From positions 1 through 64,000 of the forward strand of contig CAJXRD010000005.1 in assembly GCA_913058295.1 (NCBI GenBank): a stretch of DNA of 64,000 nucleotides. The letters run 5' to 3'. How positions within the stretch are numbered: position 1 is the first letter of the stretch; every line of letters begins with the position of its first letter. Position numbers and translations under genes: made by a program. Origin of the DNA: an uncultured Flavobacteriales bacterium. Lineage in GTDB: Bacteria; Bacteroidota; Bacteroidia; Flavobacteriales; Flavobacteriaceae. This document shows positions 1 through 8,929 of the stretch, piece after piece. The notes under the pieces are model-generated. The model saw nothing but the letters and a program-made list of their open reading frames with translations. It ran no database searches and was not told the DNA's origin.

Positions 1-55
1 TTAGGTGTTAGGTGTTAGGTGTTAGGTGTTAGGTGTTAGGTGTTAGGTGTTAGGT
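1..55. repeat. TTAGGTG tandem microsatellite
   Basis: Seven perfect head-to-tail copies of the heptamer TTAGGTG plus a partial eighth (TTAGGT) start at the window edge, so the array may extend further left. It is noncoding. A degenerate echo (ATTAGGTGATGGGTATTAGG) lies just after the next gene, near 1236-1256. Confidence 0.95.
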
Positions 56-104
56 AAAATATACAGCTTAAATCCAAAATCAACAATCTCTAATTTTTAA
101 AAAC

Positions 105-140
105 GTTTATTTGTTGAAATGTTTAATCGTTAATCTTCAA
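105..140. repeat. 36-bp direct repeat, copy 1
   Basis: A 36-bp stretch beginning GTTTATTTGTTGAAATG recurs at 227-262 with one mismatch (TTTAATCG versus TTTAACCG). Both copies are followed within about 30-40 bp by similar text (CTTAGAGCCTAGAGC and CTTAAAGCCTAGAGC), so the repeat unit is longer but degenerate. The whole 56-401 gap holds only this kind of AT-rich degenerate repeat and no gene. Confidence 0.85.
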
Positions 141-226
141 TTGTAAATCCGCTTAGAGCCTAGAGCCCAAAAAAAAGACAAAAACTTATAAATAAAAATT
201 CAATCCCGATCTATAACCTTTAAAAT

Positions 227-262
227 GTTTATTTGTTGAAATGTTTAACCGTTAATCTTCAA
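227..262. repeat. 36-bp direct repeat, copy 2
   Basis: Second copy of the 36-bp repeat at 105-140, differing by one base, start-to-start distance 122 bp. It is followed by CAGCTTAAAGCCTAGAGCTT. Similar wording (ACAGCCTAGATCATATAGCT) appears again after the cyclophilin gene near 1304-1325. Confidence 0.85.
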
Positions 263-401
263 ATTTCAATCTACAGACTACTTACAGCTTAAAGCCTAGA
301 GCTTATAGCTTTTTAATCATAAGAGAAGAATCAATTAGAAAAACGCTTCGTAAATCCTAATAAAACATTTATATTCAGTCCCTAAACAAAATCTGGATAT
401 C

Positions 402-1229
402 ATGAAAAAATCACTACTCTATTTTCTTTTTATTATCGGTTCTATAGGAACTGTTACTTCTCAAACAGTCGTTACTTTTTATACCACATTGGGTGATTTT
501 GAAGTGGAAATGTACGACGAATTAAAACCTATTACTGCTGGAAATTTTTTAGATCTGGTAGAACAAGAATTCTATGACGGAATTATTTTTCATCGTGTTA
601 TTTCAAATTTCGTAGTTCAAGGTGGCGACCCAACAGGTACTGGTTATGGTGGACCTGGATATACCATAGAAGATGAATTTGACCCAAGCCTTTCTAATGT
701 TGAAAAAACACTTTCTATGGCAAACGCTGGTCCAAATACTGGAGGAAGTCAGTTTTTTATAAATCTTAAAGACAATATCCATTTAGATTTTGACAACCCA
801 CCATATACTTCTGCGCATCCTGTTTTCGGGAAAGTAATTTCGGGTTGGGATGTTGTAGAATTAATAGAAAATGTTCCTGTAGATGCAAATAACAGACCGA
901 TAACAGAAGTGGTAATGAATGAAGTTAGAATAACACAACTTGGTGTAAATGATATTAACGATATTGAAACTTCTTCTTCCATTTATCCGAATCCAGTTAC
1001 CAATCAAAGTATCATCGAAATAAATAGTAATACAGCAGAAATGACTCAATTTTCTATATTGAATATGAATGGCGCTTTGATTTCCAATCAAACAGTTCAG
1101 GTAAATCAAGGAATTAATAAAATTAATTTATCAGATTTTAATATAGAAAGTTTACCAGTTGGAGTCTATTTTATGACTATAAATAATAACTCTGTTAATT
1201 CGCATAAACGTTTTATTATTGCTGAATAA
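402..1229 (+). CDS. Secreted cyclophilin-type peptidyl-prolyl isomerase with T9SS sorting tail
   Basis: Predicted prolyl cis-trans isomerase acting outside the cytoplasm. Residues 1-20 form a signal peptide ending TVTSQ. The cyclophilin fold spans about 24-180 and carries FHRV (63-66), the QGGDP loop (73-77) and SQFFI (116-120), the usual active-site segments. Residues about 190-275 hold a type IX secretion C-terminal domain: YPNP at 195-198 and a terminal GVYFMTI...KRFIIAE block. This predicts export by the Por/T9SS machinery and release or surface attachment. The gene stands alone between degenerate repeats. The family call is firm; substrate proteins are unknown. A second, lipoprotein cyclophilin lies at 42485-43219. 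Confidence 0.93.
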   Translation: MKKSLLYFLFIIGSIGTVTSQTVVTFYTTLGDFEVEMYDELKPITAGNFLDLVEQEFYDGIIFHRVISNFVVQGGDPTGTGYGGPGYTIEDEFDPSLSNVEKTLSMANAGPNTGGSQFFINLKDNIHLDFDNPPYTSAHPVFGKVISGWDVVELIENVPVDANNRPITEVVMNEVRITQLGVNDINDIETSSSIYPNPVTNQSIIEINSNTAEMTQFSILNMNGALISNQTVQVNQGINKINLSDFNIESLPVGVYFMTINNNSVNSHKRFIIAE

Positions 1230-1400
1230 CTAATTATTAGGTGATGGGTATTAGGCAAAAGTAAAAGCAAGAACCTCAATTATGAGACTAACTGCAAACA
1301 ACATACAGCCTAGATCATATAGCTATAAAAAAGAGTCAATAATCAAGATACAAGAGAATAAAGAAATTGGTAAATCATTTTTGTTTATATATTTATAACC

Positions 1401-2528
1401 ATGAATGAGAAACTACAGAAATTAAAAGAAGTATTTTTTCTTTTCTTTAAGTTGGGCTTTATCGCTTTTGGTGGTCCAGCCGCTCATATTTCGATGATGG
1501 AAGAGGAAGTGGTTAGCAAAAGAAAGTGGATGAGTCGCCAGCATTTTTTAGATATGGTAGGCGCTACCAACTTAATTCCAGGTCCAAATTCTACACAGAT
1601 GACCATGCATTGTGGTCATGTACGAGCAGGGTGGTTAGGACTTTGGGTAGCTGGGCTTTCTTTTATTATACCCGCGGTTTTTTTTACTTTAGTTCTGGCA
1701 ATTATCTATGGAGAATATGGAGAAGTACCCGCTATAGCACCTTTCTTTTTTGGGATTAAACCCGCAGTTATTGGTATCATTTTTAGCGCAGCTTTTAAGC
1801 TAGGAAAAAAAGCCTTTAAAACTTGGCACCTCATCGTATTGGGATGCATTATCGCCATTTTATCATTATTAGGTGTAGATGAGTTTTTGTTGATTTTAGG
1901 AAGTGGAATTTTTGGAATGATCTGGTTGAATCTAATAAACAAACAAGAGAATCTTTTCGGTTTTGCGCCATTAATCCTTTTAATAAAACCTATTGCATTA
2001 GCTATAAGTAATAAATCTATTTTTCTTTCTTTTCTAAAAATAGCTTTAGTCTTATTTGGAAGTGGTTATGTATTAATTGCCTATATCGATGCAGAGCTGG
2101 TCGAAAAACTAGGCTGGTTGACCAAGCAACAATTATTAGATGCTATTGCCATGGGTCAATTTACACCAGGCCCAGTATTAACAACAGCCACTTTTGTTGG
2201 CTATCAATTAAATGGAATCGCTGGTGCTTTATGGGCATCTTTTGGGATGTTTTTACCTTCCTTTTTTTTAGTGGGACTTTTGGTCAAGCTGATTCCCCTG
2301 TTGCGAAAATCTGTTTGGCTGTCTAAATTTTTAGATGTAGTGAACGCTGGAGCGGTAGGGATTATGATTGCAATATCCCTTAAATTGGGTTATGAACTGG
2401 CATTCGATTGGAGAGCAGCAATATTAATGGCACTGAGTATAATCATCGCTTTTAAATTTAAAAAAATAAGTTCCTTCTGGATAATTATTGGAGGAAGTGT
2501 TTTTGGATATCTATTAATGATGATATAA
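1401..2528 (+). CDS. chrA: Chromate transporter family protein (long-chain CHR)
   Basis: Integral inner-membrane protein of 375 residues with two homologous CHR halves. Each half carries the family signature: GGPAAH near residue 24 with NLIPGPNSTQ downstream, and GQFTPGPVLTT in the second half. About ten hydrophobic segments are visible. Characterised members export chromate, but many environmental homologues have no proven substrate, so the transport role is inferred from family. It is probably cotranscribed with the GNAT gene 18 bp downstream. Confidence 0.88.
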   Translation: MNEKLQKLKEVFFLFFKLGFIAFGGPAAHISMMEEEVVSKRKWMSRQHFLDMVGATNLIPGPNSTQMTMHCGHVRAGWLGLWVAGLSFIIPAVFFTLVLAIIYGEYGEVPAIAPFFFGIKPAVIGIIFSAAFKLGKKAFKTWHLIVLGCIIAILSLLGVDEFLLILGSGIFGMIWLNLINKQENLFGFAPLILLIKPIALAISNKSIFLSFLKIALVLFGSGYVLIAYIDAELVEKLGWLTKQQLLDAIAMGQFTPGPVLTTATFVGYQLNGIAGALWASFGMFLPSFFLVGLLVKLIPLLRKSVWLSKFLDVVNAGAVGIMIAISLKLGYELAFDWRAAILMALSIIIAFKFKKISSFWIIIGGSVFGYLLMMI

Positions 2529-2546
2529 ATATAAAAGCAGGGTAAA

Positions 2547-3368
2547 ATGAAAGTCAAAAATTTAAGTAACACTTCTTTTGAAATCCTAATGGAATGCTTT
2601 TTTAGCGCCTTTGAAAACTATTTTGTACCCATGCCCACCGACATTAATTATTATAAGGCTCGTTGGGAAATGTCGAAGGTAGATTTTAATTTTTCTTATG
2701 GAATGTTTGTTGGAGAAAAGTTGGTTGGTTTTATCATACATGCTGTAGATGACAGGAATGATGAACGTATCGCTTTTAATACTGGTACCGGAGTTTTAGC
2801 CAATTATAGAGGAAATAAAATTATAAAGAAAATTTATGCTTATGCCCTACCTGACTTAATTAAAAACGGTTTTACCAGGAGTAGTTTGGAAGTGATTTGT
2901 GAGAATGAGATTGCTGTTAAATCATATACAAGTATTGGTTTTAAGAAAACAAAAAAATATTTATGCTTTGCTGGAGAGTTTCAAATAAAAGCAAGTAAAA
3001 ACGTCACGATTAAGGAAATAAATTATTTAGAAATCGATTGGAATTCTATGCCAAATCAGGAATCGTATTCATGGGACAATCAAAAAGAAACTCTTAATAA
3101 GGGGAATTACGCCTTTTATGAAGTATATCAAAATGACTACTTAGAATCAATTTTTGTAATCGATCCCACAAATGGATATCTCTCCCTGTTTGAGGTTCTA
3201 GAGAATAATCCAAAAGCTTGGGAGCATTTATTTATGGGTATTCAACAAATTTCCACTACCATTAAAATAAATAATGTGGACGATCTACTGGCTTCTAAAA
3301 TTAATTTTTTGCATACCTTAGGTCTAAAGAATACCGTCAATCAATACGAAATGGAATTGTCTCTATAA
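2547..3368 (+). CDS. GNAT family N-acetyltransferase
   Basis: 273 residues. The N-terminal 150 residues form a GNAT fold: an acetyl-CoA-binding segment around TGVLANYRGNKIIKKIYAYA (residues about 83-102) and the typical C-terminal strand ENEIAVKSYTSIGFKKT. The remaining ~120 residues resemble a second degenerate acyltransferase-like half without an obvious CoA loop. The acceptor substrate cannot be read from the sequence. It lies 18 bp after the chromate transporter and 9 bp before the next gene, suggesting one transcript. Confidence 0.85.
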   Translation: MKVKNLSNTSFEILMECFFSAFENYFVPMPTDINYYKARWEMSKVDFNFSYGMFVGEKLVGFIIHAVDDRNDERIAFNTGTGVLANYRGNKIIKKIYAYALPDLIKNGFTRSSLEVICENEIAVKSYTSIGFKKTKKYLCFAGEFQIKASKNVTIKEINYLEIDWNSMPNQESYSWDNQKETLNKGNYAFYEVYQNDYLESIFVIDPTNGYLSLFEVLENNPKAWEHLFMGIQQISTTIKINNVDDLLASKINFLHTLGLKNTVNQYEMELSL

Positions 3369-3377
3369 GAGCAAAGT

Positions 3378-3914
3378 ATGAAAAAATCAGCCCTTTTATT
3401 TTTAATATTTACTTTAATTCTATTGATTCCTACTAAGGGAATCACTCAAAATCCAAGCATAAAAGATAGTTTAGAAACAAAAATAAAATCAGCAGCAAAA
3501 GAAATTATGAAGGATGCAAATACTTGTGCACTTATCACCTTAGATAAAGATGGTTTTCCTATTGTACGAATGATGGATCCTTTTCTTCCTGAAAATGATT
3601 TTACGGTTTGGTTGGCAACCAATCCTAATAGTAGAAAGGCATCACAAATTAAAAAAAATCCTAAGGTAAGTCTGTATTATGTAGAACAGGGATCTGCGGG
3701 CTATGTAATGCTCCAAGGGAACGCCGAATTAATAAACGATCCTGAAGAAAAAGTAAAACGATGGAAAGAAGGATGGGAAGCTTTCTATCCTAATAAACTA
3801 GAAGATTATCTTTTAATAAAAGTAACGCCTCTTTCGATGGAAGTGGCAAGCTATAATCATAATTTATTAGGTGACCCCAAAACTTGGGGAGCACCTAAGG
3901 TTATATTTGATTAA
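3378..3914 (+). CDS. Exported pyridoxamine-5'-phosphate-oxidase-like (split-barrel flavin-binding) protein
   Basis: 178 residues. Residues 1-24 (MKKSALLFLIFTLILLIPTKG) look like a cleavable signal peptide. The rest matches the general-stress-protein-26 branch of the PNPOx-like split barrel: CALITLDKDGFPIVRMMDP, then WLATNPNSRKASQIKKNPKVSLYY and GYVMLQGNAELI. Such proteins usually bind FMN or F420 in the cytoplasm, so a signal peptide is unusual. Whether it binds a flavin in the periplasm is open. Confidence 0.8.
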   Translation: MKKSALLFLIFTLILLIPTKGITQNPSIKDSLETKIKSAAKEIMKDANTCALITLDKDGFPIVRMMDPFLPENDFTVWLATNPNSRKASQIKKNPKVSLYYVEQGSAGYVMLQGNAELINDPEEKVKRWKEGWEAFYPNKLEDYLLIKVTPLSMEVASYNHNLLGDPKTWGAPKVIFD

Positions 3915-3957
3915 ATTACGTATTCAAACTAAAGCAATATCCATAAAAACATATATT

Positions 3958-4467
3958 ATGAAAAAAACAAATTACCCTAGATCCTTTTCACACATTGGAA
4001 TAACAGTTCCAGACATTAAAAAAGCAGTAGCCTTTTACGAAGAAGTCATGGGTTGGTATATTATTATGCAGCCATCCAAAGTAGTAAAAGAAAGAGAAAC
4101 AGCCATTGGTCAAATGTGTATCGATGTATTTGGAGAGGATTGGGAAACTTTTGAAATTGCCCATATGTCCACCTCAGATGGTATTGGTGTTGAATTGTTT
4201 TCCTTTAAAAATATGGACCCTAAAAAACCAGAGTTTACACCATTTAAAACTGGCTTATTTCATTTTTGTGTTCAAGATCCTAATATCGAAGAATTGACCA
4301 ATAAAATTGTAGAACATGGTGGAAAACAACGTATGCCAATAAGAGAGTATTATCCCAATGAAAAACCGTTTAAAATGGTTTATGTGGAAGATCCTTTTGG
4401 TATTGTATTCGAAATTTACACTCATAGTTATGAGCTAACTTATTCCTCTGGCGCCTATCAAGAATAA
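3958..4467 (+). CDS. VOC (glyoxalase/bleomycin-resistance-fold) protein
   Basis: 169 residues from the ATG at 3958 (MKKTNYPRSFSHIGITV). An in-frame extension to 3871 exists but overlaps the preceding gene and lacks domain sequence. Paired beta-alpha-beta-beta-beta modules are visible: FSHIGITVPDIKKAVAFYEEV at the start and FHFCVQDPNIEEL with MVYVEDPFGIVFEIYTHSYE at the end, supplying the usual His/Glu metal ligands. It may be a lyase, isomerase or dioxygenase; the substrate is unknown. Last gene of the 1401-4467 run. Confidence 0.82.
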   Translation: MKKTNYPRSFSHIGITVPDIKKAVAFYEEVMGWYIIMQPSKVVKERETAIGQMCIDVFGEDWETFEIAHMSTSDGIGVELFSFKNMDPKKPEFTPFKTGLFHFCVQDPNIEELTNKIVEHGGKQRMPIREYYPNEKPFKMVYVEDPFGIVFEIYTHSYELTYSSGAYQE

Positions 4468-4473
4468 GTTCTC

Positions 4474-5298
4474 TTAATTAAATATGATTTTTAAAGCATC
4501 GTAATATTGCTTGGTAATATGGATATCGTTATGTGCACCATCTATAATAAAGGTTAGGTTAATTTTATCAGGATATAAGGCTTTTAATTGTTCGCAATTG
4601 GTTTCAGAATTAATTAAATAATCTCTAGTACCATGAAAAATCTGAATAGGACAGCTAGCATTTTCTAAATATTCGTAAGTTTTAATATCGTATTTCACTA
4701 AATACTTCGGAATGGGAGCTGCAATTTCATCGGCAACTAATGTTTTCCAAGAGTAATAAGGAGCGTTTAATATCAACTGTTTTGGTTTATTATTAGAGGC
4801 CAAGTATGCTCCTAGGCCTGAGCCTAAGGAATATCCTAAAACGGTTATCTGATCTTCGTTATATATTCCTTTTACATAATCATATACCTTTTGAACGTCA
4901 GATAATAATTGTTCATCTTTTGTATAAGCTCCTCCACTTTTACCATAGCCTCTATAATCTACAAAAAACACATCTTGGTTATTTTCTAAAAAGAGATGTG
5001 CCCTTTTACCCCAATCGTGTAATGCGCCAGCATTACCGTGTAAATACAATACAATGCCATTTGGATTTTCAGCCTTAAAGTGCAAAGCATTTAATTGAAT
5101 GTCGGTATCTACTGGTATGTTAATTTCTTTGAAAGGCTCCTCGAAAGTGTATACATAGTCACTTTCTAAATGCTTGGGATTAAAAAAAAACTTTTCCTGT
5201 TTAAAGTAAAAAAATACTAAGCTACTTAAATATAAAAAAAGAAAAACTGCACTTATCTGTACTAGTATCTTAACTATTTTACGAACAATTCTTTTCAA
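4474..5298 (-). CDS. Membrane-anchored alpha/beta hydrolase
   Basis: 274 residues. One N-terminal transmembrane helix (about 10-32) anchors a catalytic domain with the oxyanion motif HGNAG, the nucleophile elbow GYSLGSG, an acid in HGTRDYLI and a catalytic His in DGAHND. The arrangement resembles BEM46/ABHD13-type serine hydrolases. Substrate (lipid, thioester or peptide) is not readable. It converges with the VOC gene, leaving only 6 bp between the stops. Confidence 0.85.
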   Translation of the reverse strand: MKRIVRKIVKILVQISAVFLFLYLSSLVFFYFKQEKFFFNPKHLESDYVYTFEEPFKEINIPVDTDIQLNALHFKAENPNGIVLYLHGNAGALHDWGKRAHLFLENNQDVFFVDYRGYGKSGGAYTKDEQLLSDVQKVYDYVKGIYNEDQITVLGYSLGSGLGAYLASNNKPKQLILNAPYYSWKTLVADEIAAPIPKYLVKYDIKTYEYLENASCPIQIFHGTRDYLINSETNCEQLKALYPDKINLTFIIDGAHNDIHITKQYYDALKIIFN

Positions 5299-5451
5299 TA
5301 TATTTTAAATTTAATTTTGACTGAAAAATGTTTTTAAAAAAGCAAATCTAATTAATTAGAAATAAATCAAACTTAAGTGAAAACAAATAAACTATTTATG
5401 AGAAACATTTTTAGTATCTTGGGGGATAACTAATTAACCAATAAACTTCCA

Positions 5452-5544
5452 TTGATCAAATTATTTCGTCGTATACGCTTCCAATTATTAGAAAAAACAT
5501 TGTCGAAACAAAATTTTGCCTTTGCAAAATCAAAGGTCTTGTAG
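5452..5544 (+). pseudogene. Decayed 5' end of a DUF6090 gene
   Basis: In the frame of the downstream DUF6090 gene, TTG at 5452 opens a 30-codon stretch (LIKLFRRIRFQLLEKT...) that ends at TAG (5542-5544). Its start matches the N-termini of the two following genes (MINFFRKKRKSL and MINLFRKTRQKLL), but the membrane segment YAIGEIILVVIGILIAL is missing. It looks like a remnant of a third tandem copy. A translated leader peptide is the alternative. Confidence 0.5.
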
Positions 5545-5551
5545 ACCTTTG
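5513..5551 (+). promoter_or_regulatory. Two abutting hairpins upstream of the DUF6090 pair
   Basis: Two perfect stem-loops lie end to end: ATTTTGC-CTTT-GCAAAAT (5513-5530) and CAAAGGTC-TTGTA-GACCTTTG (5531-5551). They sit 48 bp before the first DUF6090 start. There is no T-run, so they are not obvious terminators. The rest of the 5299-5598 gap is AT-rich with no other gene. Confidence 0.55.
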
Positions 5552-5598
5552 GTGAAGATAACCGCTTGGGGAGGTTCCTAAAAACAACAATTAAAACT

Positions 5599-6387
5599 AT
5601 GATCAATTTTTTCAGAAAAAAAAGAAAATCTTTGGCAAACGATAACAAAGCATTAAAATATACCCGCTATGCTATAGGTGAAATAATACTGGTAGTTATC
5701 GGTATTCTAATAGCATTACAAATAAACACTTGGAATATAAACAGAATTAATTCAGTAAAAGAAATAGAATATATAAGTGGACTTAAAAATGATCTAAAAA
5801 AACAGATTACAGCACTAGAGAGGTCTAAAAACTTCTCAGATTATATCATCAATGAAGCAGAAACCCTACTAAGACAATATAACTCTAAATCCTCCTTTCA
5901 AGAAATAGATAGTCTTAATGCTACATTAAGTCATTTAATGTATACAAATCAGTATCAAGATATTAGCACTACTTTCAATGAATTAAATTCAACGGGGCAG
6001 TTAAATTTAATTCAAAATAAAAAACTTCGATCTCAGGTTATCGAATTTTATCAGAACTCAAGCAAGCATAATATTTCCATAAACGGAAATATTGTAAATG
6101 TTTTTTATGAGCATATATTTCCTGTTTTAAAATCTTCAATTGTGATACAACTTAAAGATTTTGGTCACCAAGTCACCAAGTTTAATGAAAACGAATTTGA
6201 ATTAAAAATGCGTGATCAATTAAAACAGGGCAGCTATCAATCCCCTTCTGAATTTGAAACTATTAATGCAGTTAGTGCTCGAATTATTACAGAAGCCGCA
6301 AATAGAAGTTATATAAAAAAAAGTTTGGAAGAAGCCCAAGTACTTGTAATAGATCTTGAATCTGAATTAAAAAAAGGAAATGATTAA
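5599..6387 (+). CDS. DUF6090 family membrane protein (copy 1)
   Basis: 262 residues from the ATG at 5599 (MINFFRKKRKSLANDN). A longer in-frame start at 5566 would add 11 residues that do not fit the family N-terminus. The family hallmark is a basic N-terminal tail followed by one transmembrane helix, YAIGEIILVVIGILIALQIN (about 26-45), then a long alpha-helical soluble part, probably periplasmic. No enzymatic motif is visible and the function of the family is unknown. Its 3' end overlaps the next DUF6090 gene by 8 bp, so the two are translationally coupled paralogues. Confidence 0.85.
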   Translation: MINFFRKKRKSLANDNKALKYTRYAIGEIILVVIGILIALQINTWNINRINSVKEIEYISGLKNDLKKQITALERSKNFSDYIINEAETLLRQYNSKSSFQEIDSLNATLSHLMYTNQYQDISTTFNELNSTGQLNLIQNKKLRSQVIEFYQNSSKHNISINGNIVNVFYEHIFPVLKSSIVIQLKDFGHQVTKFNENEFELKMRDQLKQGSYQSPSEFETINAVSARIITEAANRSYIKKSLEEAQVLVIDLESELKKGND

Positions 6388-7111
6388 TTTATTCAGAAAA
6401 ACTCGCCAAAAATTACTAATGGAAAACAAAACAGGCAAATACTTAAAATATGCTATAGGTGAAATTATCCTTGTGGTAATTGGAATTCTGATTGCTTTAA
6501 GCATTAATAACTGGAATGAAAACAAAAAGGTGAAACATACGGAGGTATTTGTTTTACAAGAAGTATTAAGTAATTTAAATGAAGATGCCTTAATATTAAA
6601 CGATATTATAAACCAAAGAAAAAAGGCGAAAATATCTGTGGCTAAAATGCTTATTTATTCTCAAGAAGAAACGATTGATAAAGATGCTTTAGAAAAAGAT
6701 CTTATCAATTTTTTAACTTTCGAAAGATATTTCCCAATAAACAATGCTTATGAAATTTTAAAATCTAAAGGATTACAGCTATCTAATAATTCATTGACTA
6801 CTAAAATATCACGCTATTATGATTATGAACAAAGAAAAATAAATCGGAGTATAGTGGATATAGAAAATGCTATTCTTACTGTTTTAGAGGATACATCTGG
6901 TGTTATGAGGTTCATAGAATCTCTCACTTTAAATAAGTCTATTTCCATATTCAATATTAATGATCCTGATTTAAAAAAATTACTCTATAGAGAGATGATT
7001 GCTTTTAAAAATAATAATGCGGGTACTTTAGAAAAGCTAATTATTTTTTACGACCTAAACACCTCTTTAAGGAATGACATAGAAGTTGAACTCCAGTTAA
7101 TTGACAAATAA
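6380..7111 (+). CDS. DUF6090 family membrane protein (copy 2)
   Basis: 243 residues, a paralogue of the preceding gene with the same layout: basic start MINLFRKTRQKLLMEN, helix YAIGEIILVVIGILIALSIN (about 26-45), then a helical domain. Outside the first ~50 residues the two copies share little visible identity, so the duplication is old or the soluble domain evolves fast. It overlaps the upstream gene by 8 bp. Function unknown. Confidence 0.85.
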   Translation: MINLFRKTRQKLLMENKTGKYLKYAIGEIILVVIGILIALSINNWNENKKVKHTEVFVLQEVLSNLNEDALILNDIINQRKKAKISVAKMLIYSQEETIDKDALEKDLINFLTFERYFPINNAYEILKSKGLQLSNNSLTTKISRYYDYEQRKINRSIVDIENAILTVLEDTSGVMRFIESLTLNKSISIFNINDPDLKKLLYREMIAFKNNNAGTLEKLIIFYDLNTSLRNDIEVELQLIDK

Positions 7112-7162
7112 AATTCTTTCAAAATTTTAGAATAGATAAAACACTAATCAAAACAATTAAAA

Positions 7163-8902
7163 ATGAAAAATAAATTACTAGTTATGAGCTTATTTTTAAT
7201 GAGCTCTTTTTCAATTTATGGACAAACATATATCACCAATGTTACGATAGCAGATGTTGAAAATCAAAAATTAATATCCAATCAAACGGTAGAAATCACT
7301 AAGGATATTATCACAAACATTCAAGCAAGTAAAAAAATTAAAATCGCATCGGATGCGAGTGTAATCGATGGAGAAGGAAAATTTTTATTTCCGGGTCTAA
7401 CAGATGCACATATTCATTTCTTTCAAAATGGAGGATTGTATACACGTCCAGACGTAATCGATTTGCGTATGGACAGACCTTATCATAAGGAGTTAGCTTA
7501 TTCTCATGAAAATATGGAAAAAGTGATGCAGCGGTATTTGCAAAACGGAATTACAAGTTTAATTGATGTTGGGGCTACTTACAATCATTTAATTCAAAAA
7601 GAAGAATTTAAAAAGGATGAAAACTTACCTTCGGTTTTTATGACGGGACCCTTATTAACTACATTTGAACCTGCTGTATACAAAGGCCTAGAGAACGATG
7701 CGCCCTTTAGTTTAGTAAAAACTACAGAAGACGGTATAAAGATGGTACAAGAACAACTCCCCTACCATCCAGATTTTATTAAGATCTGGTATATAGTTGG
7801 GGCGGATGGTTTATCTGTGGAGGAAAGTGCATTAAAAAGCTTGCCAATTATTAAAGCCATTATTGAGGAAGCCCACAATAACAATTTAAAAGTTGCCATT
7901 CATGCAACACAAAGAATTACTGCCCAATTGGCTGTAGAAAATGGATGTGATTTTTTAGTACATAGCATAGAGGATGAATATATAAAAGATGATTTTGTTC
8001 AATTAATGAAGAAAAACAACACCATTTTATGCCCATCTTTAAAAGTATATGATGGTTATAATGACACGTTTGGACAAAATATAGAAATGAATATGCATGA
8101 GTTGCAAATGGCAGACCCATATCAGTTAGGGGCTTTATTAGATTTAAAACATTTGTCAGATACCTTAAAAATAAATCAGTATAAGAATAATTCAAATTCT
8201 GAAACTAATAGAACTCGAGTTACTGAAAGAAACGCTATCATGATGACGAATCTTAAAACTTTATCTGATGCTGGAGTTTTAATAGTAACGGGTACCGATG
8301 CTGGAAATATAGGAACTTTACATGCTTCTTCTTATTTGGCAGAATTACAAGCCATGCAAAAAAGCGGAATGAGTACTTGGCAAATAATAACCGCTTCTAC
8401 TGTTAATGGAGCAAAAGTTTTGGGAAAGGAAAAGGAATTTGGAACCATAAGTATTGGTAAAAAAGCAAATCTAATTTTACTGAATGCCAACCCTATAGAC
8501 CAACTTGAAAATATCACTAAAATAAATACCGTATTTAATAATGGCTTAGAGTTAAAGCCAAACGAGATTCTTTCAGACAGCCCTACAGACTTAGCGCAAA
8601 GGCAATTAAACGCTTATAATTTAAGAGATATTGATGCATTTTTAGAACCTTATGCAGACGATGTAGAGATTTACAATTATCCAGGCCAATTGCAATATAC
8701 AGGCAAAGATAAAATGAGAGAAGGCTATTCAAAAATGTTTGAAAACACCCCAAACTTACATTGTGAATTAGTAGATAGGATTGTTCAAGGCAATATTGTT
8801 ATTGACAAAGAAAAAGTTATTTTTGGAAACAGAACTGTAGAAGCTATTGCCATTTATCATATCGAAAATAATAAGATAAAAAAGGTATATTTTATACAAT
8901 AA
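7163..8902 (+). CDS. Exported amidohydrolase fused to a C-terminal NTF2/SnoaL-like domain
   Basis: 579 residues with a signal peptide ending IYGQ (about 21). The amidohydrolase TIM barrel (about 30-460) has the first metal pair H83/H85 in DAHIHF, a likely bridging Lys in DFIKIWY, His residues in AIHATQ and LVHSIED, and the catalytic Asp in TGTDAGN; composite beta-sheet segments flank it (ITNVTIADVENQ, FGTISIGKKANLILL). The prolidase/imidazolonepropionase-like branch fits best. From about residue 470 it carries an NTF2-like fold (RQLNAYNLRDIDAFLEPYAD, EIYNYPGQLQYTG). Substrate unknown. The C-terminal add-on is atypical for the family. Confidence 0.85.
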   Translation: MKNKLLVMSLFLMSSFSIYGQTYITNVTIADVENQKLISNQTVEITKDIITNIQASKKIKIASDASVIDGEGKFLFPGLTDAHIHFFQNGGLYTRPDVIDLRMDRPYHKELAYSHENMEKVMQRYLQNGITSLIDVGATYNHLIQKEEFKKDENLPSVFMTGPLLTTFEPAVYKGLENDAPFSLVKTTEDGIKMVQEQLPYHPDFIKIWYIVGADGLSVEESALKSLPIIKAIIEEAHNNNLKVAIHATQRITAQLAVENGCDFLVHSIEDEYIKDDFVQLMKKNNTILCPSLKVYDGYNDTFGQNIEMNMHELQMADPYQLGALLDLKHLSDTLKINQYKNNSNSETNRTRVTERNAIMMTNLKTLSDAGVLIVTGTDAGNIGTLHASSYLAELQAMQKSGMSTWQIITASTVNGAKVLGKEKEFGTISIGKKANLILLNANPIDQLENITKINTVFNNGLELKPNEILSDSPTDLAQRQLNAYNLRDIDAFLEPYADDVEIYNYPGQLQYTGKDKMREGYSKMFENTPNLHCELVDRIVQGNIVIDKEKVIFGNRTVEAIAIYHIENNKIKKVYFIQ

Positions 8903-8929
8903 ATTAAAGCGCTGTTATCTTAATTAAAA

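Noticed and set aside
1-55. Eukaryotic telomere or chromosome end
   Set aside because: The heptamer TTAGGTG resembles telomeric DNA, but the surrounding genes are bacterial and the repeat is short; it is a microsatellite cut by the window edge.
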